DNA of 64,000 bases from Atherinomorus stipes (lineage: Eukaryota; Chordata; Actinopteri; Atheriniformes; Atherinidae), in contig JALJCO010001134.1 in assembly GCA_023101725.1 (NCBI GenBank), forward strand, positions 372,001 through 436,000, read 5' to 3'. Shown one piece after another: positions 42,679-54,300 of the stretch; the stretch's first letter is position 1, and each line of letters starts with the position of its first letter. The notes beneath the pieces were generated by a model. The model did not search any database. It was not told where the DNA came from and saw only the letters and a program-made list of their open reading frames with translations. Both the position numbers and the translations under genes were made by a program.

Positions 42679-44346
42679 TCAGTCTTTATATTTGAACTCA
42701 GCTGTGGTTTCTAATCCTAACCAGAACCCAGCATAGAGCGGCTGAGTGAATGTGGTCTGGACTCTGTGGAGGAGAGTCATGGTTTCAGAGACGCTGTAGA
42801 AAGACAGAATACCTGCTCTGTGATCCAGATACACTCCTACTCTGGAGGAACCAGGACCTGAGATGGGAGTTTGGACTTTGTTGTGTGAAAATATGTAACT
42901 ATTATTATCACAACATAATGACCAAGATTTGTTGTTCTGTCCAAAGACACACTCATCTGTGTTTGATGCTCTGCTGATGTTCTTGTAGGCGACTGCTACG
43001 CAAATCCCTCCTCTCCACTCCACCTCCCAGTAACAACGACCAGTCAGACTCTCTCTGCTCAGGACCTGATCATAAAATGTGAATCTGCCTGGATGACTAG
43101 AATAAGACTGTTGTTTATCCATTAATGTTATTTTTTTGTTCCCCTCAGATAATAACAGATGTGTGTTTGCTGTGTTTGGATCCAGTGTGATTTCTCTTGA
43201 ATATTTTAGGAAGTCAGTTCTGCTCTTTGGTTCTGGTTCAGACAGTAAAACGTCCACATCAGTGATCATCAGTGAGATGTTTGTCCATTTGTCCATCAGG
43301 ATGTCCTGTAGTTTATCTCTGGTCTCTGCCACAGCTGCTGTCACATCCTCAAAGTATGTGAGAGGACGGATATTGATGCTGGATGAGTGTGTAGACTCAC
43401 TGAGTGCTGACAGTGAGGGGTAGTTGTGTAGAAACTGGTTGTGATCCTCTGTGTGTGAGAGCTGCTCCAGCTCGCCGTCTTTCCTCTTCAGCTCAGTGAT
43501 CTCCTGCTCCAGCTTCTCCTGAAGCTCTTTGACTCGACTCACTTCAGTTTCCTGCTGGGATCTGATCTGCTGCTTCACATCAGAGCTTCTTTTCTGGATG
43601 AGACGGATCAGCTGAGTGAAGATCTTCTCACTGTCCTCCACTGCTTTATCAGCGGAGCCATTGATGGCCTCCACCTCCTGTTGAAGCAGCTTCACATCTT
43701 TCTCTCCGTCCTGGATTCTCTGCTGGATTTGCTGTCGACTCACCTCCAGCTCCTTCTGCTTCTCAGCTCTTTCTGCTGCAGCTGTGACTGTTTCATGTCC
43801 TTTATGTTGATCCATTAAGCAGAGATAACAGATACTCTGCTGATCAGTACGACAGAAAATCTTCATCACCTCATCATGACGAGAACAGATGAGCTGCTGG
43901 AGGTTCTTGGAGGGCTCCACCAGCTTGTGTTTCTGTAATGGTGGAGCATCATAATGAGGTTGGAGGTGTTTCTCACAATAAGAAGCTCGACAGACCAGAC
44001 AGGACTTGCTGGCTTTCATCTTCCTCCCAGTGCAGACATCACAGGCCACATCTTCAGGTCCAGCATAGCAGTGATCAGCTGGAGCAGCTTGGAGTCCAGT
44101 CTTCTTCAGATCCTCCACTAACTCTGCTAACATGAAGTTTTTCTCCAGGACAGGTCTCGGTATGAAAGTTTTCCTGCACTGAGGACAGCTGTGGATTCCC
44201 CTCTGATCCTCTTCATCCCAGTGGGATTTAATACAGTCCATACAGTAGCTGTGTCCACAGGGAATAGTCACCGGATCCTTCAGTAGATCCAGACAGATCA
44301 AACAAGAGATGTTTTTTTTGTCCAGCTGAACTTGTCTCTGCGCCAT
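42679..44346 (-). CDS. TRIM gene 6 (inverted): RING/B-box/coiled-coil/PRY-SPRY protein
   Basis: 555 residues from ATG at 44346 (MAQRQVQLDKKN), the only TRIM locus on the minus strand. The RING (ISCLICLDLLKDP...CPQC) and both B-boxes keep all zinc ligands. The coiled coil is identical to the plus-strand loci and PRY-SPRY is complete. Segments match different neighbours: the RING tail (FIPRPVLEKNF) is gene 3-like, the B-box linker (DAPPLQKHKLVEPSK) gene 5-like, the pre-PRY segment (RDKLQDILMDKW) gene 1/4-like, the early SPRY (RFTFYDQVLSRESLTG) gene 2/3-like, the late variable part (CCDNNSYIFSHNKVQTP) identical to gene 4, and the C-terminus (TAEF) gene 1-like. Predicted E3 ligase, probably shaped by gene conversion. 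Confidence 0.92.
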   Translation of the reverse strand: MAQRQVQLDKKNISCLICLDLLKDPVTIPCGHSYCMDCIKSHWDEEDQRGIHSCPQCRKTFIPRPVLEKNFMLAELVEDLKKTGLQAAPADHCYAGPEDVACDVCTGRKMKASKSCLVCRASYCEKHLQPHYDAPPLQKHKLVEPSKNLQQLICSRHDEVMKIFCRTDQQSICYLCLMDQHKGHETVTAAAERAEKQKELEVSRQQIQQRIQDGEKDVKLLQQEVEAINGSADKAVEDSEKIFTQLIRLIQKRSSDVKQQIRSQQETEVSRVKELQEKLEQEITELKRKDGELEQLSHTEDHNQFLHNYPSLSALSESTHSSSINIRPLTYFEDVTAAVAETRDKLQDILMDKWTNISLMITDVDVLLSEPEPKSRTDFLKYSREITLDPNTANTHLLLSEGNKKITLMDKQQSYSSHPGRFTFYDQVLSRESLTGRCYWEVEWRGGICVAVAYKNISRASNTDECVFGQNNKSWSLCCDNNSYIFSHNKVQTPISGPGSSRVGVYLDHRAGILSFYSVSETMTLLHRVQTTFTQPLYAGFWLGLETTAEFKYKD

Positions 44347-44490
44347 CTCAGCATGAATTGTCTGAGCAGCTCTGCCTCCTCTTCAGGAAATGAATGGCAC
44401 CAGAATCAAAACCTTTGTGGTTTTCTGTTCTGCAGCTCTGTGGTTAAACCAGCGACTGTGATGGAGGAGGAAACAGGAAATGTACCAACA
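44347..44490 (-). promoter_or_regulatory. 5' leader/promoter block of TRIM gene 6
   Basis: On the minus strand, ACATTTCCTGTTTCCTCCTC lies about 130 bp before the ATG and is the counterpart of the TTTCCTGGTTCCTCCTC core of the plus-strand loci. The rest of the leader is diverged and shorter. Confidence 0.35.
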
Positions 44491-44924
44491 GACTCAGTTC
44501 CTCTTTTTGCTGTTTTCTGTTTCTTTTACAACTTCAAAACGTTTGTTGGGAGTCTCATAGCACTTTATCAGGTTAATTTTATATAGCAAGTTTTGGAAAT
44601 AGAAAAGTGTAATAATTAAATTGATCATAAATTGTGATTTTGGTGGTTTTCTGACTACCAGGAGTGTTTTTAGGATTTGAGACAGGAGGGGCTTAGCTCT
44701 CCGGAGATGATGCTCCATTCGGCCTGCTGCATAATCATGACTATGATGAGTTAAACACAACGCCAAAGAGCCATTTATTGTGATGTTCTTCAGTTACTGT
44801 GATACTCTTTTAGACATAAAACTGTTTGGGGTCAATGTAACATTTCTAAATAATATGCTTGGTGATGAGGGGATTGTTACACCATTTCACTGACTGACCA
44901 GTTCTCTGTACTCAGTTTTTGTCT
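44491..44924. other. No feature recognised
   Basis: AT-rich sequence upstream of TRIM gene 6. Confidence 0.3.
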
Positions 44925-45235
44925 ATCGCTGATACTTCCCAAAGCTGCAGACAGTCAGAGTATTTCTGCAGATGACAGGATCTGATTTGTACTGGAAGTC
45001 TGAGGTGTACAGTGTGAAGAGGAATGGTGAGAGTACAGTTCCTTGTGGTGCTCCAGAGCTGCTGACCACCATGTCAGACACACAACCTCTGTCTCACAAA
45101 CTGTGGTCTGTTTGCTAGATAGCCTTAAATCCAGGTGGTTTTGGAGCTTTTCACATAATAAAGCAGCTGAATTGTATTAAAAGCATTTGAGAAATTAAAG
45201 AACATGATCCTCAAAAAGCTGCCTGGATCGTCTAG
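44925..45235 (-). pseudogene. LINE reverse transcriptase fragment
   Basis: The minus strand reads FFNFSNAFNTI (the F-D-F/S-AFDTI region, here N for D) and, further on, GAPQGTVLSPFLFTLYTSDF, a hallmark of non-LTR retrotransposon reverse transcriptases of the CR1/Rex1/L2 kind. Frame breaks and missing sequence lie between. A dead fragment. Confidence 0.65.
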
Positions 45236-45257
45236 ATCAGTGTATTCATATTCAACT

Positions 45258-45362
45258 CATTAATGTAAAGCAGGGGTCCTTCAGTGCTTCCCTGCTTCAA
45301 CACACCTGACTCAAATGAGATGGATTGTGGCTCGATGACCAGAGCTGGACACCCCTGATGTA
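45258..45362. repeat. Fragment of the 3012-type palindromic repeat
   Basis: Contains CAACACACCTGACTCAAATG and TTGTGGCTCGATGACC, matching parts of that family. Confidence 0.4.
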
Positions 45363-45399
45363 AAAAACTATTAAAGACAAGTTCACAGTCCTGCAGTGG

Positions 45400-47059
45400 A
45401 TGCAAATTTTTATTTCCTCCCACTGACAATGAAAACTTGTACACATGTTGCAGTACAACTTTGACCAGAATAACACTGTTACTGTCTCAACCAGTCAGAT
45501 TACACAGTACAATATAAAAAGCAGGACGAGCATCAACCTGTAATACTTCACATTTAATATTATCTGACTGAATATGACTTTGTAAGTTATATGTTCTCCC
45601 AGAATGACAGAAAGTCATGTTTAATGTTGATTTCGAGGACACATAATTGTGAATGGTTTTAAATCTTAAAAAAGAGACTCATTTAGTTTGAATCTGAGCA
45701 TGCTGGATTTAAAAACACAGAACAGTCCTTTTATCTGCAATTTTAGTTTAAAACAAAATCCAACATCCCCACGGCCAAGTTGATGGCTTTAAACTTAGAG
45801 GAGAAACACACTTTCATACAATCAAACTTAAAATTGAAGATAGTGGCTGAGACGTAATCTGTGTGCAAATATGTGTCAGACCAAACAAAGGAAAAAAGGA
45901 AATACTGAACTAGTCAGATCTAAACTGTTGCCCCAGCCTGCCCAGTATGATGCTGGTGAGCTACGAGAACTGCCTCAGGAAACTAAAGGCAGGAAGATAG
46001 ACTAATAATCTGACATTAACACGGCTTCCTGCTTCACTCGGTATAAAATTTATACATTTATGAGACGTCTAATTCCACTTAATGAAGACACAGTATGTAA
46101 AACTCATTTTAAGTTGTTTTTAATCCTCCGTTTGAACGAGCAAAACCATTTATGTGCTTAAATCCTCTTATTATTCATAACTAAAGTTGATATAAATGAC
46201 CATGATTAACACATCTAACAGCTTTCCTTGTTGGTTATTGTTGCTGTTTTTATTTAGACAGAACTCGCACCAACCAGCAACTCAACATCTTTGACAAGAG
46301 AAATACTACTGAGTATGGATATCTTTGCAAAATAAGACAAAAACCTGCTGTTTTCTGCAGTGATCTGATATAAAACAAGTACCATCTAACATCAACTCGA
46401 CTAAAAACACATCATTTGTCTGGCTAGTCGCTACATAAGCCTGTCAGACTTCGGAGCTTAAAATCATTTAGAAATCAAAGCATGTGCTTCACTCAGGCTG
46501 CAGATGCGGTAAAAACAAACCACATGTGGCGTTTCCTGTGAGCTGAGAGCATCCTGGCTTCAGCTCACGCTCACCTAGAAACTGCAGCCGCTCAGCAGAG
46601 CTCCTCCTCCTCCAGTTCATCTCCTCCGGCTCAGGATGACGCTCACGTCTTAAAAGGTTTCAGTTAAAGATAAAATGATCTGGTTAACGTCATCAGGCTT
46701 CAAGCTGAACGATTTAGTTGACAAAGACATTCATGAACGTTTGAGCCGCCTGTAAACGGATAAAAAGAGTAAAAGAAAACTAAAAAAATGGCTTTTTGGA
46801 CGTTTTGTTTTTTTCCAATCATCTAGATGAGTCTGAGTCCAGAGATAAAAACAGCTTCGGTCCACTGGATGTTATGAAGAACAAAAAAAAAAGAAAACTC
46901 CAGTCACGAAACTCAAAACGGAGAAAATAGAGTCCGTCTAGGTCCGGTAAAATCTCATCATGCTGAGTTTGTTCCTTTAAAAATGTCTGGAAATAACAGA
47001 TCAGTCTAAAACCTCACTGGTCTGGGTGAACGTCCTTCCCAGTTTAAATCTCCCAGCTG
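45400..47059 (-). other. sh3d19: Probable 3'UTR of sh3d19
   Basis: Follows the sh3d19 stop (47060-47062) with no other gene or obvious transposon. A minus-strand AATAAA (TTTATT at 45409-45414) would give a ~1.65-kb 3'UTR. Extent is inferred. Confidence 0.45.
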
Positions 47060-47805
47060 TCAGAGGAATGAAATGTAGTTTTTAGGTGCAATCCCGCGCT
47101 TCCCATCCACAACTCCCAAAATCCACTGCTCGTCGACACACTCCACCTGCGTGATGACATCACCAACCTGCAGAGGAAACACAGCTCATTTATCATCCAT
47201 CCCTCATGTCACAGACTCACCCCTTTTAGTTTTTACTACATCTGAAGTAGGGCTGGGGAAAAAAATCGATACACTGAAATATCGCAATATTTTCATATGT
47301 GGACATCATATCGATATGTAAAAATGTGTTATCGATCTATTTTACTAATGAAATCTTGCGAGATTTCGTTGTTCAGTCAAGAAATCTCGTGGGTTTTTGT
47401 AAAATCTCGCGAGATGTCACCGTTATCTTACGAAATCTCGCGAGATTTTGTTTGTAAAATAGATCAGTACTGCATTTTTGAATCTATATGAAATCTGCAT
47501 ATGAAAATATCGCAATATTTCAGTCTGAAGGCAGATCAGAGTTACAGGAATGTTCTTTTCTTTGTAATCAAACTAAAACGTAAAACTTTTTTTGTCATAC
47601 AGCTAATATTGCAGCTAACATTAGAATTAAATATTTTTCTGACCTTATTCCATAACCTAAATACACAAACATATTTCTGGTTTAAACACAGAAACATCCC
47701 CTCATCACACCTTTAGTGAGAGTTCGTCCTCGTTCTCGGCCGTGAAGTCAAACACAGCTTTGGCCGTTCCTTTAACCGCTGCCTGCTGGTCTGTGATTGG
47801 CTGAG
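47060..47805 (-). CDS. sh3d19: sh3d19 last two exons, C-terminal SH3 domain
   Basis: The last SH3 is split by an intron (47168-47710). [18 protein letters not shown] lies in the first exon and [18 protein letters not shown]...[15 protein letters not shown] in the second. The usual GIFP is GIAP, a substitution at the groove-lining Phe. The intron carries a CGCG-box-bearing MITE. Confidence 0.85.
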
Positions 47806-50800
47806 CTGGAAACAGGGAGATGTTGGTTTAGATCAGGGGTCGGCAAACTTTACAGTCCAAAGAGACATTTTTACTCTTAACCCAGCTACATAAAACTCGT
47901 TTAGAGCCACAAATGTTACAGGACCTTTTGAAAAAAAGACAACATACAATTTTTTAGAATAAACGTCTACTATAGGAAATTTTTCATTCATCAAGAGCCA
48001 CAATTCTTTTCTATTTCTAAAATAAAAATGCAAACTTTTACAAAAAAAGGACTGAAATTTGCCTCTATGGGATGCAGATATTTTGAAAAATTATGTAAAA
48101 AGAAACAAAAACATAATTTCCAAGCTAATGACAAGAAAAATAGATCTAAAAAAATACTACTTATACTTTTAGTGTCATTATATTCTGAAAAATTAATGCA
48201 GTTATTCCATGAAAAACCTGCATTACTATATCTATATTTAAAAAAAATAGTTGTTTCTCATCTTAAGCTGATGTTATTGAGCCATAGTGGAGGGTCTAAA
48301 GAGCCACAGGCTGCAGACCCCTGGTTTAGATAACTAAGCCTGTTTGTTACATCTGTGATGTGGATGAGACGTACCCTGGTAGGGCTGAGTGAAGGCTGCT
48401 GGGTAAAGACCTTCTCGCCCCTCCAGCTTCCCTCTCCTCCACTCTGCATCGATGTGCTCGGTGACTCGGATCAGCGCCCCCTTGTGGAAGGACAGATCCT
48501 CTGCAGTCTGTCCGGGGAAGTCGAACAGGGCCACAACCCACTCCTCCGTCTGCTGACACACACATTTACCTCGTAGTTTAAACACAGCACACACAAACAC
48601 ACATGTACACACAAAGCAACATTTAAAAAAGCAGCCGCCAGGAAAATATACTCACATCTGAATCTGGAACCTGTGAAGATTTTGGGGCTGGTAGGAAAAT
48701 GAAACGAGAACATTAGATTTAATTTCAGAGATGCAGCTTTAAACACTGACACTAAAGACACTAAGATAAATCCAAATGAAGCTTTACAAACTGATTATAT
48801 GTCTGCATTTTAACACTGCTTTTTCAAAGACTGTTGGTCCAAAACATCTAACATCTAAGCTACAGAAGGAAAGACAGCTCATCCACCTGTTTGGCTCTTC
48901 TCAATTCTGAAATTTGAGGGAACCGCAGGTCCGAAACAGCCCCCAACAACTACACTTTATTGCCATAAGTATTGTCTAACCTGCCTTGACTCACACATGA
49001 GTTTAAGTGACATTCCATTCCTGATCCATTGGGTTCAATATGATGTTGGTCCACCTTTGCAGCTTAAACAGCTTCAACTCTTCTGGGAAAGCTGTCCACA
49101 AGGTTTAGGAGTGTTTATGGGAATTTTTGACCATTTTTCCAATGTGCATTTGTGAGGTCACACTGATGTTGGACGAGAAGGCCTGGCTCTCGGTCTCCGC
49201 ACTAATTCATCCCAAAGGTGTTCTATTGGGTTGAGGCCAGGACTCTGTGCAGGCCAGTCCAGTTCCTCCACACCAGACCTGCTTTGTGGTGCACAATCAT
49301 GTTGGAAGAGGAAGGGACCAGCTCCAAACTGGTCCCACATAGTTGGGAGCATGAAATTGTCCAAAATGTCTTGGTATGCTGTAACATTCAGAGTTCCTTT
49401 CACTGGAACTAAGGGGCCAAGCCCAGCACTTGAAAACAACCCCACACCATGATTCCCCCTCCACCAAACTTTACACTTGGCACAATGCAGTTAGACAAGT
49501 ACCGTTGTCCTGGCAACCGCCAAACCCAGATTCCTCCATCAGATTGCCAAATAGGGAAGCGCGATTCATCATTCCAGAGAACGCCTCCACTGATCTAGAG
49601 TCCAGTGGCGGCTGCTTTCCACCACTGCATCTCACGCTTTGCTTTGCACTTGGTGATGGATGGATGGATGCAGCTGCTCACAATGGAAACCCATTCCATG
49701 AAGCTCTCTGCGCACTGTTGTTGAGCTGATCTGAAGGCCACATGAAGTTTGGAGGTCTGCAGTGATTGACTCTGCAGAAAGTTGGTGACCTCTTCGCACT
49801 ATGAGCTTCAGCATCTGTTGAACCTGCTCCGTCAGTTTACATGACTGAGCACTTCATGGCTGAGTTGCTGTCGTTCTCAAACACTTTCATTTTCTTATAA
49901 TACAGCTGACAGTTGACTGTGGAATATTTAGGAGGAAATTTCACGATTGGATTTGTTGCACAGGTGGCATCCTATCACAGTTCCACGCTGGAACTCACTG
50001 AGAGCGACACATTCTTTCACAAATGTTTGTAAAAACAGTCTGCATGCCGAGCTGCTTCATTTACACACCTGCGGCCATGGAAGTGATTGGAACACCTGAT
50101 TCCCATCATTTGGATGGGTAAGCAAATACTTTTGGCAATAAAGTGTATATACTACAGGCCGCTGCGCCTCTGCAGTAGCCTACATCTGAGAAAAGCAGCT
50201 CACTACCGAGCTACAAAGCGTGATACAGAAATGTTACCGTTGAGTAAATGCACATATGAACTCCTAGAAATAAGGTCCAGGTTGAAAAACAAAGAAAGTT
50301 GTCCTTTAAAGAGTTAACATCATCCTCAATCTCACCTGAACTCTCCGTCTCCGCTGCGTCGGACGGTTCTGGTTTGGTCGTTTCCCCCGGTGACGTTGCT
50401 GACTGTGGGAGGGGCTCCACCACCTCGGTGAAGCTCAGGGGGAAGATCCCGATTCGTCCGTGGATCTGACCCCGCCCCCATTCTTGCCCGATAAGCTCCA
50501 CGAGGGCGATGACGTCACCCTGAGAGAAGGTCAGCTCGTCCTCCTCCTCTCCCTCGTAGTCAAATGTAGCGATGCAGCGAGGACCGCTGCAGGGACACAG
50601 ATACCAGGACAAATGTCCGACGTGAGGATGTTTGTTCCGTTACGGTTACTGACCAATCAGCTGCTGCTGAGTCTGACCTGACAGGAGGAGGATCTGGCTG
50701 CTCCTTCTGGTCCACAGGCTGCTCAGGCAGGATGGACTGAAGAGAAGACAAACACACCTATTTTAATATCTACAGTAACAGGAGAGCTTAAGCTCCGTTT

Positions 50801-51232
50801 CATTGAAAGCTGACTCATTAACAACGCACCTTTCCCACAAATTCAGTGTTGATAAAATCTAAGAAAGTGCTGGGTGCTGCTTTTATGCATGAAAAAAGCC
50901 CCAATAAAATTGAATTTAATTTTGAGAATCCATGAACAAAGTAATGAATGATTTTCTGCTTAAAAAGGTCCCCAAGCTACAATTGGACAACATTAACGCC
51001 ACTTTTTAACAATCAGTTAAAGCCATTAAACTGCATCTATGAATAAGCTGATATAAATCAGACTCGGAACAAAAGATGAACCTCATCCTTCACTCAGTCT
51101 AGATTACTACCTGCAAGGACTGGGGCCACGAGCTTTTCTCCCGATTCGATTCTTTTACAAGTTTGTTTTAAAGGATTTTTGAGCAGAAACCTCTAAAACC
51201 TGCAGGGCAGGGCGATTAAAAACACTATTTAT

Positions 51233-51316
<84 letters not shown>

Positions 51317-54300
51317 ATTGTATGTATATATGTATGTAGAAATAAATAGTTGGATCAGAACCTGAGAGTCTGATAGGCTGAGACCCTCCAAGGCAGGTTT
51401 TGATTGGCTGTCCTCATTTTGGACAGGTTTTGATTGGCTGTCCTCATTTTGGACTGGTTCTGGTTGGTTTTCCAGGTCCAGGAGACACTGTGATGGGTGG
51501 ATGAGAGGAGGGATGCTGGGTTCACCCTTCCCTTCAACTGAGACATGCTCGGAGGGGGCGGGGCTTGGATCGTCCAGGACAATGAGGACTTCCTGTTTCT
51601 GAGAAATAAAGAGAAATAGAATGAGATAAAAATTTACACCCAGACCAAGGAGTGCATGTTGGACCAGGTATGTAGGTACCATGTAGCTGGTGTAAAGAGG
51701 GTGTCCAGGTTTAGGGCGGGGGGGCAGAGGTGGCCCCTTTTTAGCTGCTTTCTGTGCCTGCATCTGATTGGCTGACACAGAGGACAGGGATGAGGAGGAT
51801 TTAGCTGAAGCAGGAGGAGGAGGAGTAACTTTAGGAGGAGGAGCCATCTGACCAGAGGAGGAGGATGGGTTGACAGCTGGAGGTGGGGGCCTCCCAGGGG
51901 TGGATTTGATTGGTGGAGGACGAAGGGGGAGGAGCTTCACACTTGATGGGCTGAAAAAACAAAATATTTAAGTCAGGTAAACAAAAACAACACGAGCCCG
52001 GACTTCTGCTGCCCGTCTGTACGGCTCCAACGGTGCTGGAAACTATGTTTACTGCAGCTAAAGGACCAGTATGACCAGTTTCCCCTGAAGGAGTTTCCAT
52101 TGGTAGACATGCAGAGAGAAACAAGTCAAACATGCATTAGTCCTCTGTGGAGGGAGACTGTGCGGTGAGGTCTGTGTGTGTTCACGGTTGTCAGCAACCT
52201 GCATCTCAGCCATTAAGAAAACTTTAGGCGAAACTTTCAGCTGCTTAAAATCAAAGTTAAAACTTTTCTGTTTGCTTTTCCTCAAACTGTTGCTTTCATT
52301 CCTTCCCCTTTATCTTATTCCTCTAATCCACAAGCACTCACTTGCCTCTACTCGCCTCGGTTGTGGAGTTTCTCGGGCCGAGTGGATACCGCTGCCGTAC
52401 CTACTCTGACAGGCTCTGCCGTGACGTCTACAGAGTCCAGGGCACTGATTGGTAAGGCTGGTATTGGCAAAGACTTCACAATACGATACGTATCACCATA
52501 CGAGACACTATTGGAATATTGTGACACTGCGATATACTTATTGCGATATTCTAGCCACTTCAGAGAATATTTTTTTAAAAAGTTTTACCTACAGTATGTA
52601 CACACATTTGATGACTGAAACAACAAAATGAGTTAAGAATAAACTAAATTCAGTGTATCCATGTCCCATTTCTTAAACTTGGACAGGTTTCTTTGCCACT
52701 TGGATCTCAAACCATTTACAATTGTCCCCCTTAACATAAATATTTCTCACTTTGGGAAAACCTAACTGAAAAGATGTGCAAATAAAGTAAAAATAAAGTG
52801 CTTTTTAAAACAATATTGTCACTGCTGAGCTGGAATAGTATAAATGTATATGAATTCAGGTGAAATTAGTAAAACAAAGTAGTATATGAGTATATGAAAA
52901 TGCATATTAGTGCATATGAGAAATGAACATTTCAGTCAGTGCACTATAATCTTAAAAAACTGCGTGTTCTATGAAAACCTGGACACACATTTTAACTTTT
53001 ACTTTCCACTGTGTGTAAAGTTTAACCTGAACTTGCAGATGCTCACAGATATCAGTGGAAAGCAGCTAACTTTCTACATGCTGGACCGCTGCTGATAGAG
53101 CAAAATGTCACGTGATTTTGTAAAAAAAAAAGGTTGAAATCTCGCGAGATTTAGTTAGTAAAATAGATCAAAACTGCATTTTTAAATATCAATATGATAT
53201 CGGCATATAAAATATCGTGATATTTCAGTGTATCAATATTTTGTCCCACCCCTACAGACTGGTGAGGAAGTGGCTTCCCTGGACGAGTCAGCAGTGACTC
53301 CCGGACCCCGCCAACTGTGACTGTGTAATTAGCTAGATGTTTAATAACCGTCACCAAATACCAGAAAAAGAAGATCATGTGATTTTATTACGTTTGTTGT
53401 TGACTTGTTAAATGCCTGCAGAGAAACCATCACCGTGGTCCTAAACTTTTCTTACCGAGGGGGAAGAGGGGGGTCTGAAGAACTTGGGCTTGTAGAGTTT
53501 ATGGTTTCACTTTTGGTGTGGACCAGAGGGCTTTTCCTCACGGCTGGAGCTGGACTTGGAGGTTTAACCGGAGCTGGTCCTGAGAGTTTTGGTGTGGTAG
53601 CAGCGGCGGCAGGTGTAGGTTTGGTAGGAGCTGGGTTTGGATCCGGAGGCGTCTGCAAGACTGTGATGGGTTTTGGGGCCAGATTTGGAGCTGGAAGTGA
53701 AAAGTAGATGAACTGTTAACTCAGTCATTCAACATAGATCATTGAATTACTCGGACAAAGTGGTAAGCAGATTAAAAAATGAACACTGGAGAGAGATGCA
53801 CATAACATGAGAGTAGAACTTTAACACTGTCTGGTGAACTTTGATTTTTTCAAGCTTATTTTAAAACTGTACTATTCCATGGTCAGAGAGGAAAATGTAT
53901 TGATTCTTCTTTTTTTCCCTGTTTTTAATCAACACTGAGTTAGAATTAAACAAATATCTCTTCTAGGATGACTGAAGCACATCAGCAGGCATGTAAGCGT
54001 TTATCTGTTGTGTCATTAGTTTGGTCTGTGCTAATCTGGTGGCTCCCTCTACTGGTCAAACTAAAACCTTTGCATATAAGTGTAGAATTATTCATCAATT
54101 AAAGAAAAGATTAAATTCAATAGTAATTAAATAAGAACAAGAAAATAATATATAAAATTAAAAATTATAATTTAGTGATATAAAATATTGCTTTTGAATT
54201 GTGGTTGGAAATAATAATAATAAAAAACTATCCAAGGCACATTAGAGCAACTGTCCCATGAACATTGGACCAAAAATATCTGTCAACAGATGCAGAAGAA

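Noticed and set aside
51155..51361. Continuation of the sh3d19 reading frame past 51362
   Set aside because: The frame runs into a TA microsatellite. The exon ends at a donor at 51361-51360 and the next exon at 50736 joins in phase.
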